A stretch of DNA of 64,000 bases. Origin: Croceicoccus naphthovorans (GTDB taxonomy: Bacteria; Pseudomonadota; Alphaproteobacteria; Sphingomonadales; Sphingomonadaceae). The DNA is taken from assembly GCF_001028705.1 (NCBI RefSeq), contig NZ_CP011770.1, positions 1,181,501 through 1,245,500 on the forward strand, in the 5' to 3' direction. A program made the translations under genes and the position numbers. Below, in pieces: positions 25,570-34,094 of this stretch (position 1 is its first letter; every line of letters starts with the position of its first letter). Below the pieces are notes generated by a model. The model saw only the letters and a list, made by a program, of their open reading frames with translations. It ran no database searches and had not been told where the DNA came from.

Positions 25570-27194
25570 CCGCCCATCGTGCGCGTGCCCAGCGGTTTGC
25601 TGCTCGTGTCCTCGTCGCGGCCCGCCAGTGCGGTCTGCGGCTTGCCGACCTGATCCGCCCACTCGATCTGGTAAAGGTCGAAGCGTCGGTCGGCGAGGTT
25701 GCGGACGGTGCCTTCGGCGCGGGCCCATGACAGGTCGGCAAGGTTCACGTCGCTGATGGTCAGCGTTTCGACGTTCTCGCTCGCCTCTGCGGCAATGCCG
25801 TCGCGGGCGAAAGGGAAGTCGCACGGGGTCAGGATGCAGGACTGCGCGTACTGAATGTCCACGTTGCCGACATTGGGCAGGTTGCCGACATTGCCGCTCA
25901 TCACCATGAAGCACTGGTTCTCGATCGCGCGGGCCTGCGCGCAATAGCGGACGCGCATGTAACCCTGACGGCTGTCGGTGCAGAATGGCACGAAGATGAT
26001 CCGCGCGCCTTCGTCCACCAGACGGCGCGCAAGCTCGGGAAACTCGCTGTCATAGCAGATCAGCACGCCAATCGGGCCGCAGTCCGTCTGGATCGCGTCG
26101 ATGCTGTCGCCGCCCTTGATGTTCCACCAATATGCCTCGTTCGGGGTGGGGTGGATTTTCTCCTGCTCGTGGATCGACCCGTCGCGCAGGCAGACATAAG
26201 CGACGTTGTGGATGTCGCCGTCCTCCATCCGGGTCGGGTGCGAACCGCCGATGATGTTGATGTTGTATTCCAACGCCATCTTCGACAGCGCCTTCTTGAT
26301 CTGCGGGGTATAGTGCGACAGCGCCTCGATCGATTCCTGACTGCTCAATTCCTGATCCGCGAATGACAGTAGGGGCAGGGTGAACAGTTCGGGAAAGAGG
26401 ATGAAGTCTGCCTCGTAATCTGCTGCAACGTCGACGAAATATTCGACGCCGCGCATGAACTCGTCATAGTCTTTCACCTGCCGCGCCTGCAGCTGGCAGG
26501 TGGCGATGCGCACCTGTTCGACGTCGCGGGGAACGCGGAATTTCTTCGGCTCGTCCTTGTCGACATACGGGTTGCGCCAGACCATGTGGACGGCGTTGGT
26601 CTTCGACTTCTTGTCCTCTGGCAGATAGCCCTTCAGGATGCCGATCGGTTCGAACCCGTTGGCCAGTTGAAAGCGCAGGACGGGGTCGTGGATCTTCCCC
26701 TCGACCACCTTGTCCAGATAGTCCTGCGGGCTGCTCACCTTGCGCTGGTTGCGGGTGTAGTTCGGCATACGCCCGCCGAAGACGATGCCCGACAGTTCCA
26801 GGCGTTCGGCCAGCGCGCGGCGTTCTTCGTAAAGCCTGCGCCCGATGCGGGTGCCGCGTACCTTGGGGTCGACGCACATCTCGTACCCGTAGAGCCATTC
26901 GCCATTGGGCATGTGGCGAGAGCCGAAGCCGTTGCCGGTGATCTCGTCCCAGGTGTGCTGGCGCATCGCCATGCTGTTGGTGACGCGCATCGACGCGCAG
27001 TATCCGACCAGCTTGCCGTCCAGCTTCGCGATGAAGCAACCTTCGGGATAGTTGTTCAGCTGCCCGCGGATTTCGCCGAATGTATAGGGCGGCAGGTCGA
27101 TATAGACCCGACGGATCAGGGCGGCGATGGCGGATACGTCCGTGGCCTTGGCCTGACGGACTTCGAGGCGGGCTTTGCTGCTGCGTTCGGTCAT
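25563..27194 (-). CDS. GNAT acetyltransferase fused to a carbon-nitrogen hydrolase
   Basis: 543 residues. Residues ~1-215 form a GNAT domain (VRQAKATDVSAIAALIRRVY, VDPKVRGTRIGRRLYEERRAL for acetyl-CoA binding). Residues ~225-515 form a nitrilase-superfamily domain with the Glu-Lys-Cys triad in FILFPELF, QEKIHPTPNE and VLICYDSEFPE. The fused architecture is a known family, but its substrate is not established. The hydrolase half could release ammonia from an amide that the GNAT half also handles. The C-terminus (TMGGG) overlaps the 23-bp tandem repeat. Confidence 0.93.
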   Translation of the reverse strand: MTERSSKARLEVRQAKATDVSAIAALIRRVYIDLPPYTFGEIRGQLNNYPEGCFIAKLDGKLVGYCASMRVTNSMAMRQHTWDEITGNGFGSRHMPNGEWLYGYEMCVDPKVRGTRIGRRLYEERRALAERLELSGIVFGGRMPNYTRNQRKVSSPQDYLDKVVEGKIHDPVLRFQLANGFEPIGILKGYLPEDKKSKTNAVHMVWRNPYVDKDEPKKFRVPRDVEQVRIATCQLQARQVKDYDEFMRGVEYFVDVAADYEADFILFPELFTLPLLSFADQELSSQESIEALSHYTPQIKKALSKMALEYNINIIGGSHPTRMEDGDIHNVAYVCLRDGSIHEQEKIHPTPNEAYWWNIKGGDSIDAIQTDCGPIGVLICYDSEFPELARRLVDEGARIIFVPFCTDSRQGYMRVRYCAQARAIENQCFMVMSGNVGNLPNVGNVDIQYAQSCILTPCDFPFARDGIAAEASENVETLTISDVNLADLSWARAEGTVRNLADRRFDLYQIEWADQVGKPQTALAGRDEDTSSKPLGTRTMGGG

Positions 27195-27253
27195 CGCGCC
27201 ACCATCTAGCGACTGGGCCGCGAAATGCGAGGGGGCAGACGACGGGCGGGCGC

Positions 27254-27296
27254 AAAAAGAAAGGCCCTCCGCCCGCGAACCGGGCGGAGGGCCTTT
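27254..27296 (-). terminator. Rho-independent terminator of icd
   Basis: A 16-bp perfect stem (27260-27275 with 27281-27296), five-base loop, followed on the minus strand by CTTTTT. It is the strongest terminator in the window and lies 30 bases after the icd stop. Confidence 0.93.
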
Positions 27297-27325
27297 GCTC
27301 TATCGTGCCGGAACCGGCGCGGGCG

Positions 27326-28552
27326 TTACGCCCAGTTCTTCATTTCCTGTTCGAGACCCTCGACGATGGCTTCGAAGAACTGCTCGGTCGTCATCCAGTC
27401 CTGCGACGGGCCGATCAGCAGCGCAAGGTCCTTGGTCATCTTGCCTTCCTCGACACACTTCACGCAGACGCGCTCCAGCGTTTCGGCGAACTTCACGACA
27501 TCGGGCGTGTTGTCGAACTTGCCGCGATACATCAGGCCGCGGGTCCACGCGAAGATCGATGCGATCGGGTTGGTCGAGGTCGCCTTGCCCTGCTGGTGCT
27601 GGCGATAGTGGCGGGTGACGGTGCCGTGGGCGGCTTCGGCCTCTACGGTCTTGCCGTCGGGCGCCATCAGGACGGAGGTCATCAGGCCGAGCGAGCCATA
27701 GCCCTGCGCAACCGTATCCGACTGCACGTCGCCGTCGTAGTTCTTGCAGGCCCAGACGAACTTGCCGCTCCACTTCAGGGCCGATGCGACCATGTCGTCG
27801 ATCAGGCGGTGTTCGTAGTGGATGCCCTTTTCCTTGAACTTTTCCGCAAAGCCTTCGGTGTCGAAGACTTCCTGGAACAGGTCCTTGAAGCGCCCGTCAT
27901 AGGCCTTCATGATCGTGTTCTTGGTCGACAGGTAAACCGGCCAGCCAAGGCCGAGGCCATAGTTGAACGACGCGCGGGCGAAGTCGCGGATCGAATCGTC
28001 GAGGTTGTACATCGCCATCGCGACGCCCGAGCTGGGGAATTCGTAGACTTCGAGGTCGAGGTCGTTCTTGCCGTCTTCGCTATCGAAAACGAGGCGCAGC
28101 GTGCCCTTGCCGGGGATAAGCGTGTCGGTCGCGCGATACTGGTCGCCGAACGCGTGACGGCCGACGACGATGGGGTCGGTCCAGCCGGGGACAAGGCGCG
28201 GAACATTGTCGATGACGATCGGTTCGCGGAATACGACACCGCCAAGGATGTTGCGGATCGTGCCGTTGGGCGAACGCCACATTTTCTTGAGGTTGAATTC
28301 CTCTACGCGGGCTTCGTCCGGGGTGATCGTGGCGCACTTCACGCCGACGCCGTATTCCTTGATCGCATTGGCGCAGTCGACGGTGATCTGGTCGTCGGTT
28401 TCGTCACGCTTTTCGACCGAGAGATCGTAGTACTTCAGATCGATGTCGAGGTAGGGCAGGATCAGGCGTTCGCGGATCCACTGCCAGATGATGCGGGTCA
28501 TCTCGTCGCCGTCGATCTCGACGACCGGGTTCGCTACCTTGATCTTCTGCAT
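27326..28552 (-). CDS. icd: NADP-dependent isocitrate dehydrogenase
   Basis: About 408 residues, the eukaryote-like homodimeric type II form common in alphaproteobacteria. It oxidatively decarboxylates isocitrate to 2-oxoglutarate in the TCA cycle, producing NADPH. Visible blocks: [50 protein letters not shown] and [10 protein letters not shown]. The Met at 28552 begins family sequence (MQKIKVANP). The gene stands alone with its own terminator. Confidence 0.96.
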   Translation of the reverse strand: MQKIKVANPVVEIDGDEMTRIIWQWIRERLILPYLDIDLKYYDLSVEKRDETDDQITVDCANAIKEYGVGVKCATITPDEARVEEFNLKKMWRSPNGTIRNILGGVVFREPIVIDNVPRLVPGWTDPIVVGRHAFGDQYRATDTLIPGKGTLRLVFDSEDGKNDLDLEVYEFPSSGVAMAMYNLDDSIRDFARASFNYGLGLGWPVYLSTKNTIMKAYDGRFKDLFQEVFDTEGFAEKFKEKGIHYEHRLIDDMVASALKWSGKFVWACKNYDGDVQSDTVAQGYGSLGLMTSVLMAPDGKTVEAEAAHGTVTRHYRQHQQGKATSTNPIASIFAWTRGLMYRGKFDNTPDVVKFAETLERVCVKCVEEGKMTKDLALLIGPSQDWMTTEQFFEAIVEGLEQEMKNWA

Positions 28553-28759
28553 GGGGCTTCCTGTCTCTATCGTTTCTTTGAAGGGAGGGCGCGCCGAACG
28601 ACGTGCCAAAGAATATTTGCGCGCCTCTTAGCAAAGCAAGGGCCAAGCGCAAGGCGCATCGGTGCGCCGTTGGTGCCGATAAACGGCAACCTGCGTCCAT
28701 ATTGGCCGCGTCCACATCGGATGCAGTAGGAATTCGCGAGGCTGTTCGGATTTACCCGA

Positions 28760-28834
28760 TGGTGGGCGTAGCAAGGATTGAACTTGCGACCCCTACGATG
28801 TCAACATAGTGCTCTACCACTGAGCTATACGCCC
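28760..28834 (-). tRNA. tRNA-Val (anticodon GAC)
   Basis: Cloverleaf on the minus strand: acceptor GGGCGTA pairs with TACGCCC, D-arm GCTC...GAGC, a five-pair anticodon stem (with one G-U), loop TTGACAT with anticodon GAC at 28800-28802, and T-arm with GTTCAAT. The CCA end is encoded (28760-28762). It reads GUC and GUU valine codons. Confidence 0.97.
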
Positions 28835-28978
28835 ACACCATCGGCATGGCCCCAATCCGGTATCCCGGTCCCGGTGCTTCGTCGCATACCGGTGGGCAGG
28901 GGCAGGCCTTTAGCCTCAGCGCGGTGGGCAGGCAACCCCGATTTTACAGCTTTTTGAAATCCGCTGCGAAAGGGCGGA

Positions 28979-29356
28979 TTACAGGTTGGCGTGCGCCATC
29001 GTTCCGTCGAAAAGCCGTTCGACTTCAAGCACAAGATCGCGCAGGTGAAACGGCTTTGACAGGACCTTGGCCTGCGGCGCCTCTCGGCTGGCCTTCATCG
29101 TCACGGCGGCGAAACCGGTGATGAACATCACCTTCGTCGTCGGCGAAACCTGCGCGCAGCGCTGCGCCAGTTCGATGCCGTCCATTTCGGGCATGACGAT
29201 ATCCGACAGCAAAAGGTCGAAATGCTGTTCGGTCAGCAGGGGCAGGGCGTGGGTGCCACGATCGACCGCCACAACCTCATACCCGGCGTTTTCCAGCGCG
29301 CGGGCAAGATAGGTGCGCATCGAATCTTCGTCTTCGGCGAGCAGAATGCGAATCAT
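28979..29356 (-). CDS. cpdR: Single-domain response regulator CpdR
   Basis: 125 residues, receiver domain only. Acidic pocket AEDEDS, phospho-Asp in LLLSDIVMPEMDGIEL, conserved Thr in VMFITGFAAV, Lys in AKVLSKPFHLRDLV; the last two blocks are CpdR signatures. Unphosphorylated CpdR primes ClpXP to degrade CtrA and other cell-cycle proteins. Phosphate arrives from CckA via ChpT, and cckA is about 10 kb away here. AAGGG precedes the start. Confidence 0.92.
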   Translation of the reverse strand: MIRILLAEDEDSMRTYLARALENAGYEVVAVDRGTHALPLLTEQHFDLLLSDIVMPEMDGIELAQRCAQVSPTTKVMFITGFAAVTMKASREAPQAKVLSKPFHLRDLVLEVERLFDGTMAHANL

Positions 29357-29613
29357 GATGAGCCCTTCGTAACCCTTGCTACCGCGCCCCGAAAAGACGC
29401 GTAGTTAACGCTGTGGATGGCGTGCGAACCATGCCGCGCATGGTGACCGATCCATTATCCCCGATCCGGGCACTATAACAAAATGCCTTAATATTTTCAC
29501 AGTTTGCACGCGCTGTGCATGATCGGGACAAGCGGTCGGTCGGCGCGATAAGCTGGGCAGGGTGGGCACACCGCCATTGACGCGGGGGCCGGGGCGGGAC
29601 AGCGTGACCGGCA

Positions 29614-30585
29614 ATGCCCGAAAGCCGCCCCGCAAATCCCGAACCGACAGCACCTGAAAGGCGCGGAGAGATCGAGTCCGGCGGGTCAATTCCCGGCCTG
29701 TCGCGGCCCGCCTTCACGTTGCACGGCCATGCGTCGCTGGGGCCGGTCCTGATCGCGGTGCCGCACGCAGGCCGCGCCTATCCGCCCGCCGTGCTCGACC
29801 GGATGCGCAGCGCGGACCTGTCTTGTCAGCGATTGGAGGATCGCTTTGTCGATCACGTTGCGCGCGAAGCTGCGGCGCTGGTCAAGGCGCCCCTGCTGGT
29901 CGCCCATGCGCCGCGCGCGATGATCGACCTGAACCGCGAACCGACAGATCTCGACCCATCAATGTTTCGCGCGGATGAGGCGGAGCGGGCTGCACTGCGC
30001 CGGAAGATGCCCCGCGGCGGTACGCTGGGCAGCCGTTCGCTGCGTGGCCTCGGCCTGTTTCCTCGCCGCTTGCCGGGCGTGGGTGAAGTGTGGCGGCATC
30101 CGATGGAGCCGAGTGAGGCAGAGCGGCGCATCGCGGGCATTCATGCACCTTATCACGATGCCCTAGGGCGTACGTTGGAGGCGATGCAGCGCCTGTGGGG
30201 CGAAGTGCTGCTGCTTGACCTGCACTCGATGCCCGACTTGCCAGCGCGGCAGGGGATGCCCCCGGCGCGGCACGTGCTGGGCGACCGGTTCGGTGCGAGC
30301 TGCGACCGTGAACTGATCGACACCGCGCTCGATGCGATGGTGCGGGGCGGGGCGGTCCCGGCCTATAACCGGCCCTATGCGGGGGGCTATGTGCTCGACC
30401 GGCATGGCAATCCGCGCAAGGGCGTGCATGCGATCCAGCTGGAAGTTGCGCGAAGCCTTTACCTTGATACCGACCGCCCCGGCGCGGGCGTGCGCGATCA
30501 GGCCGAACTGGTCTCAGGATTGGTGCAAGCGCTGATCGCTACGCTGACGGATCGATCCGTTCGCTGGGTTCAGGCGGCGGAATAG
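29614..30585 (+). CDS. N-formylglutamate amidohydrolase
   Basis: 323 residues. It hydrolyses N-formylglutamate (HutG-type histidine degradation) or a related N-formyl or N-acyl amide. Metal-binding-like motifs are visible: IAVPHAGRAYP, EDRFVDHVA, PRAMIDLNREP and LLLDLHSMPD, and AYNRPYAGGYV and HAIQLEVARSLYLD near the C-terminus. The N-terminal ~30 residues are Pro/Glu-rich and probably disordered. No other hut gene is nearby, so the physiological substrate is uncertain. Confidence 0.87.
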   Translation: MPESRPANPEPTAPERRGEIESGGSIPGLSRPAFTLHGHASLGPVLIAVPHAGRAYPPAVLDRMRSADLSCQRLEDRFVDHVAREAAALVKAPLLVAHAPRAMIDLNREPTDLDPSMFRADEAERAALRRKMPRGGTLGSRSLRGLGLFPRRLPGVGEVWRHPMEPSEAERRIAGIHAPYHDALGRTLEAMQRLWGEVLLLDLHSMPDLPARQGMPPARHVLGDRFGASCDRELIDTALDAMVRGGAVPAYNRPYAGGYVLDRHGNPRKGVHAIQLEVARSLYLDTDRPGAGVRDQAELVSGLVQALIATLTDRSVRWVQAAE

Positions 30586-30605
30586 GCGTGCAAATGTACG
30601 GCACA

Positions 30606-30639
30606 TAAAAAACCACCCCGTAACGAGTCACGGGGTGGT
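30606..30639 (-). terminator. Rho-independent terminator of the sRNA
   Basis: Perfect 10-bp stem ACCACCCCGT with its complement (30612-30621 and 30630-30639), eight-base loop, then TTTTTT on the minus strand (30606-30611). Confidence 0.9.
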
Positions 30640-30709
30640 CAAGGTTCAGGGAGGTTGACGCACGCTAATGCGTCAGTCCGGTAGGCCATGAGGGAAGCCC
30701 GACCCGGAC
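30606..30709 (-). ncRNA. Predicted ~104-nt small RNA with own promoter and terminator
   Basis: On the minus strand a good promoter leads, seven bases later, into an RNA starting at about 30709. Its first hairpin is GTCCGG/CCGGAC (30704-30709 with 30676-30681). A second is TGACGCA/TGCGTCA with a six-base loop (30656-30675). A single-stranded linker containing CCUCCC (30654-30649) follows. The third hairpin is a 10-bp GC stem ending in six U residues (30606-30639). CCUCCC can pair with Shine-Dalgarno sequences, as in alphaproteobacterial trans-acting sRNAs carrying CUCC motifs. I cannot assign it to a named family. Confidence 0.7.
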
Positions 30710-30715
30710 ATCCTC

Positions 30716-30744
30716 TAAATAGGCTATCCGCCATCCTGTTGCAA
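30716..30744 (-). promoter_or_regulatory. Sigma-70 promoter of the sRNA
   Basis: -35 TTGCAA (30739-30744) and -10 TATTTA (30716-30721) with a 17-base spacer on the minus strand. This predicts a start near 30709, exactly where the first RNA stem begins. Confidence 0.65.
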
Positions 30745-30833
30745 GAGTGCATCAGGCAAGATTTATTTTTTCGCTATCTTGAAAGCCGAAGGATTGGCGC
30801 AGGTCACGCCGAATTCCCCGGATTTCGGCGGTT

Positions 30834-31610
30834 TCAGGCGTTGGCCGGCTGCGGCTGAAGCTGCGGGCCCTTGCCCTGCGCGATCTGGCGCGAGAAGATT
30901 TCGCGGGTCAGGTCGAGCGAGAACAGGTGCGCCACGATCAGCATCCACAGGCCGTTCTGATTCCATTGGCGCAGCACGTCGCCGCGCACTTCCTTCAGCT
31001 TTTCCTGATTCACCATCTGGAACCCGCGATAAACGAAAGGCTGGCCTTCATCGCGCGCGATCGACAGTTCGCCGTCCATCAGCAGGTCGTGCTTTTTCAA
31101 CTCGTCGATGAACGCCTTGGTCTTCTGACCGGCAGTCTCGAAATGTTCGTTGAACTTCAGGATGTTCTGGGTTGCTTCGCTGGGCTGGCCATCGGCGAAC
31201 AGCGCCTCGCCATCGTCGAATTCGCCGACAAGGTCCGTCGACGGATCGAAGCACAGCGACAGCTGGTCGCTATCGGGCTGCAGCCGTGCCAGCATGAAGG
31301 GATAACGGCGGACATAGGCCGGGACATAGCAGTTGGTGCCCATCGAACCGTCTTCGTCGAAGAATACGTTCACGCCTTCGTTCAGGCCCATCAGCGCCAG
31401 TGGAACCGGGTTTTCGCCGCTTGAAAAGATGATCGGGAAATGGCGCTGCGCCATCGGGAATTCCTCGACCGTCAGCGGAATCGCGTGCTCGTTCGCCAGC
31501 CAGGGGGCCTTGTCGGTCGACTTTGCCTTGAAGGCACCGTGCTGGTTGCTGTTGAGCGGAATAAGGCTCTTGTAGAACATGGGTAGATTGGCGTTCGGCG
31601 CGCTGGCCAT
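30834..31610 (-). CDS. SapC family protein
   Basis: About 258 residues. Family blocks are FYKSLIPLNSNQHGAFK, EFPMAQRHFPIIFS, PLALMGLNEGVNVF, YVPAYVRRYPFML and LFDGEAL-like, with DGELSI near the end. SapC was named for a linked S-layer secretion locus, but the molecular function is not settled, and the protein lacks a signal peptide. ATG 31610 has GGAG seven bases upstream; the frame is open further. The predicted sRNA lies 125 bases past its stop on the same strand. Confidence 0.87.
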   Translation of the reverse strand: MASAPNANLPMFYKSLIPLNSNQHGAFKAKSTDKAPWLANEHAIPLTVEEFPMAQRHFPIIFSSGENPVPLALMGLNEGVNVFFDEDGSMGTNCYVPAYVRRYPFMLARLQPDSDQLSLCFDPSTDLVGEFDDGEALFADGQPSEATQNILKFNEHFETAGQKTKAFIDELKKHDLLMDGELSIARDEGQPFVYRGFQMVNQEKLKEVRGDVLRQWNQNGLWMLIVAHLFSLDLTREIFSRQIAQGKGPQLQPQPANA

Positions 31611-31752
31611 GGGTACTCTCCGGTTCGGAAAAACGGTTGAAAATCGGATGTCGTGGTCGCCCTGGGGCGAACGTGCGGCGGGGTTTAGGGAGTTGCGCCC
31701 GCCCGCGCAAGGCGGCTGGCGGCCATTATCGCCGCCATATCGGGCCAATTGC

Positions 31753-33198
31753 TCAGATCAGCTTGCCGGGGTTCAGAATGCCTTGCGGATCAAGCGCCTG
31801 CTTGATCGCCTGCATTGTGCGCAGCGCAACCGGATCGTGCGTGGCGTGCAGCACGTCGCGCTTGTCCTGCCCGATGCCGTGTTCGGCGCTGATCGATCCG
31901 CCCCATTCGGTCACGAAGTCATAGACGAAACGGCTGATGTCCTTGCCGGTCGCGGGCCCCCACTCCGCCGCATCGGCCCCGCGCGGGGCGATGACGTGGA
32001 AATGGACGTTGCCGTCACCAAGATGGCCGAAGGCGGCGACTTCGTGGTCGGGGTGGTCGGCAAGGATTCGCTTTGTGGCCGCCTCGACGAAATCGGGCAT
32101 TTTCTCGACCGGAACCGATATGTCGTGCTGCGCCGCCGGTCCCTTGGCCTTTTCGGCCGGAGAGATCGTCTCGCGGATTGTCCAGAATGCCTCTGCCTGC
32201 GCCTCGTTCGCGGCGATCACGGCATCGTCGCCAAGGCCCTTTTCCAGCGCGGCGAACAGCGTTTCCTCCACCCGCTCACCCAGCATTTCCGCCCCGGCGC
32301 GGTCGGCCACGAATTCCAGCAGCGCATACCACGCGTGGCGCGTTTCCAGCGGGTCTTGCGTATCGGGGTTATAGGCTTTCACCGCATCGATGCAGGACTG
32401 CGGCATAACCTCGAACCCCTCCAGCGCATCGGGCAGCGCCGCATCGCAATGGAGCAGCAGTTCACGCGCCCGGTGCAGCGAATCGAGTCCGACCACCGCG
32501 ACCCGCCGCTCTGCAATGGCGGGCGAAAGTTTCAGCACCGCGCGGGTCACGATCCCCAGTGTACCTTCGGACCCGACGAAGACCTGCTTCAGGTCGAACC
32601 CGCGATTGTCCTTCTTCAACGCCGAAGTCATGTCGAGCACGCTGCCGTCGGCCAGCACGACCTCCAACCCAAGAACCAGCGCGCGCATCACCCCGTGGCG
32701 CAGCACTTGCGTGCCGCCCGCGTTGGTTGAGACCAGCCCGCCCACCGTGGCCGACCCTTTGCCGCCCAGCGACAGGGGAAAGCGCAGGTCCTGCGCCTCT
32801 GCCGCCTCGTGCAGCACCTGAAGGATCGCGCCTGCACCGCAGGTTGCGGTCATGGCATCGGCGTCGATCGCAATATCGGTCATACGCCGGGTGGAGAGCA
32901 GCAGCGCCGTGCCGCTATCGTCGGGCGTCGCCCCGCCGACCATGCCCGAATTGCCGCCCTGCGCCACGATGGGAATTGCTCGCTCCGCACAAAGTCGCAC
33001 CGCACCGGCCAGTTCATCTGCATTGGCGGGCTGGGCGAGGGCGAGGGCCTTGCCGTGATAACGCCCGCGCCAGTCGGTCAGCCATGGCTCGATATCGTCG
33101 GGATCGGTGATCAGTCCCTTGTCGCCCAGAATCGCGCGGGCAGCATTGAAGAATCCTGCCTGATCTGTGCGGCTATCGATTATGGCGTTGTCGTTCAT
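31753..33198 (-). CDS. FAD-binding oxidoreductase, GlcD / D-2-hydroxyacid dehydrogenase type
   Basis: 481 residues. The PCMH-type FAD domain (residues ~35-215) has IPIVAQGGNSGMVGGATP, LGGKGSATVGGLVSTNAGGTQVLRHG and VGSEGTLGIVTRAVL. The C-terminal FAD-oxidase domain ends HLGDGNVHFHV, SAEHGIG and DPQGILNPGK. Family members oxidise D-lactate, glycolate or D-2-hydroxyglutarate and pass electrons to the chain or an ETF. D-2-hydroxyglutarate would fit a companion of 3-phosphoglycerate dehydrogenase, but the substrate cannot be settled from sequence. Confidence 0.9.
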   Translation of the reverse strand: MNDNAIIDSRTDQAGFFNAARAILGDKGLITDPDDIEPWLTDWRGRYHGKALALAQPANADELAGAVRLCAERAIPIVAQGGNSGMVGGATPDDSGTALLLSTRRMTDIAIDADAMTATCGAGAILQVLHEAAEAQDLRFPLSLGGKGSATVGGLVSTNAGGTQVLRHGVMRALVLGLEVVLADGSVLDMTSALKKDNRGFDLKQVFVGSEGTLGIVTRAVLKLSPAIAERRVAVVGLDSLHRARELLLHCDAALPDALEGFEVMPQSCIDAVKAYNPDTQDPLETRHAWYALLEFVADRAGAEMLGERVEETLFAALEKGLGDDAVIAANEAQAEAFWTIRETISPAEKAKGPAAQHDISVPVEKMPDFVEAATKRILADHPDHEVAAFGHLGDGNVHFHVIAPRGADAAEWGPATGKDISRFVYDFVTEWGGSISAEHGIGQDKRDVLHATHDPVALRTMQAIKQALDPQGILNPGKLI

Positions 33199-33383
33199 CG
33201 GTTCTTGCCTTTTTCCCAGGCTCTACGTGCTGGCCCAGAGTTTCTGTGCTGGCCCAGAGGTGGCACCGGTTCACCGGTCATTCAATCCCGGCGTATCATT
33301 AGGGCACACCGACATCCGGCACTTGCGGCGCGGCGCTTGCCGTGCCTATCGCTGTAACTCGTTCAGGCAGGAGTTGAGGGACT

Positions 33384-33872
33384 TTGGGACTGGCGCTTGG
33401 CGCATCGTTGCTTTTCCCGTTGGCATTGGCCAGCGCGAGCGCAGACGTGCCCTTGCCGGAAGAGGCCGCGGTGCCGTTTTCCGACATCCAGTTCCAGACC
33501 CGGACGGAAGTGCGCCAGCGCGTCATCGTGCGGATCACCCCGCTCAGTCGCGTCAGCCGTCCGCAAGTGCAGGCCGACGAAGAACCTATCGTCGTGCACT
33601 CGCGCCGCCCGATAGAGGATTGCATCCCGCTGTCGAACATCGCCGGTGTGCGGCTGGGCAGCGGGCGCAACCTGCTGCTCTACCTGCGCGATAAACGTGT
33701 GATCGGAACCAAGTTCGACCGGACCTGTCAGGTCAGCAGCTTCTATTCGGGGTTCTACGTCGAACGGTCCGAGGACGGTTTGCTCTGCGCGGGGAGAGAG
33801 GCACTGCATGCCCGGTCCGGCGCGGATTGCGTGCTCAGCTCGTTTCACGAGGTTGAAACCGACGGCGATTGA
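33384..33872 (+). CDS. Hypothetical secreted protein
   Basis: 162 residues with a hydrophobic N-terminus (LGASLLFPLALASASA), probably a signal peptide. The mature part is beta-rich with cysteines at DCIPL, RTCQV, LLCAG and DCVLS, suggesting two disulfides. The start is TTG 33384 because a stop lies nine bases upstream in frame and GAGGG precedes it. I do not recognise a family. The upstream gap holds a 14-bp direct repeat (33227-33240 and 33246-33259). Confidence 0.6.
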   Translation: MGLALGASLLFPLALASASADVPLPEEAAVPFSDIQFQTRTEVRQRVIVRITPLSRVSRPQVQADEEPIVVHSRRPIEDCIPLSNIAGVRLGSGRNLLLYLRDKRVIGTKFDRTCQVSSFYSGFYVERSEDGLLCAGREALHARSGADCVLSSFHEVETDGD

Positions 33873-34094
33873 GCCGCACGATCCCCCGCCCGAATGGCGC
33901 TTCTGCTTGACTTTTCGCCGGTCTTGCGCATAGCGGCGCGCAAGATATTCCGGGCCCGCCCGTTGCGGCGGTAACGGCCTGGGACGCAGGGCGGCCCCGC
34001 CTTGCCCATCACGATGTTTTCATTTCGTGCCCGGCCCTTTTCGATGTGCCGGGATCGTTTTCGCTAAAACCCGCCTGTTATCAGGGATGATTGC

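Noticed and set aside
27080..28729. A plus-strand frame of 549 codons opposite icd
   Set aside because: Antisense of a clear isocitrate dehydrogenase.
33227..33259. A 14-bp direct repeat (period 19) in front of the secreted protein gene
   Set aside because: Short, not palindromic and not near a promoter signal; no function suggested.
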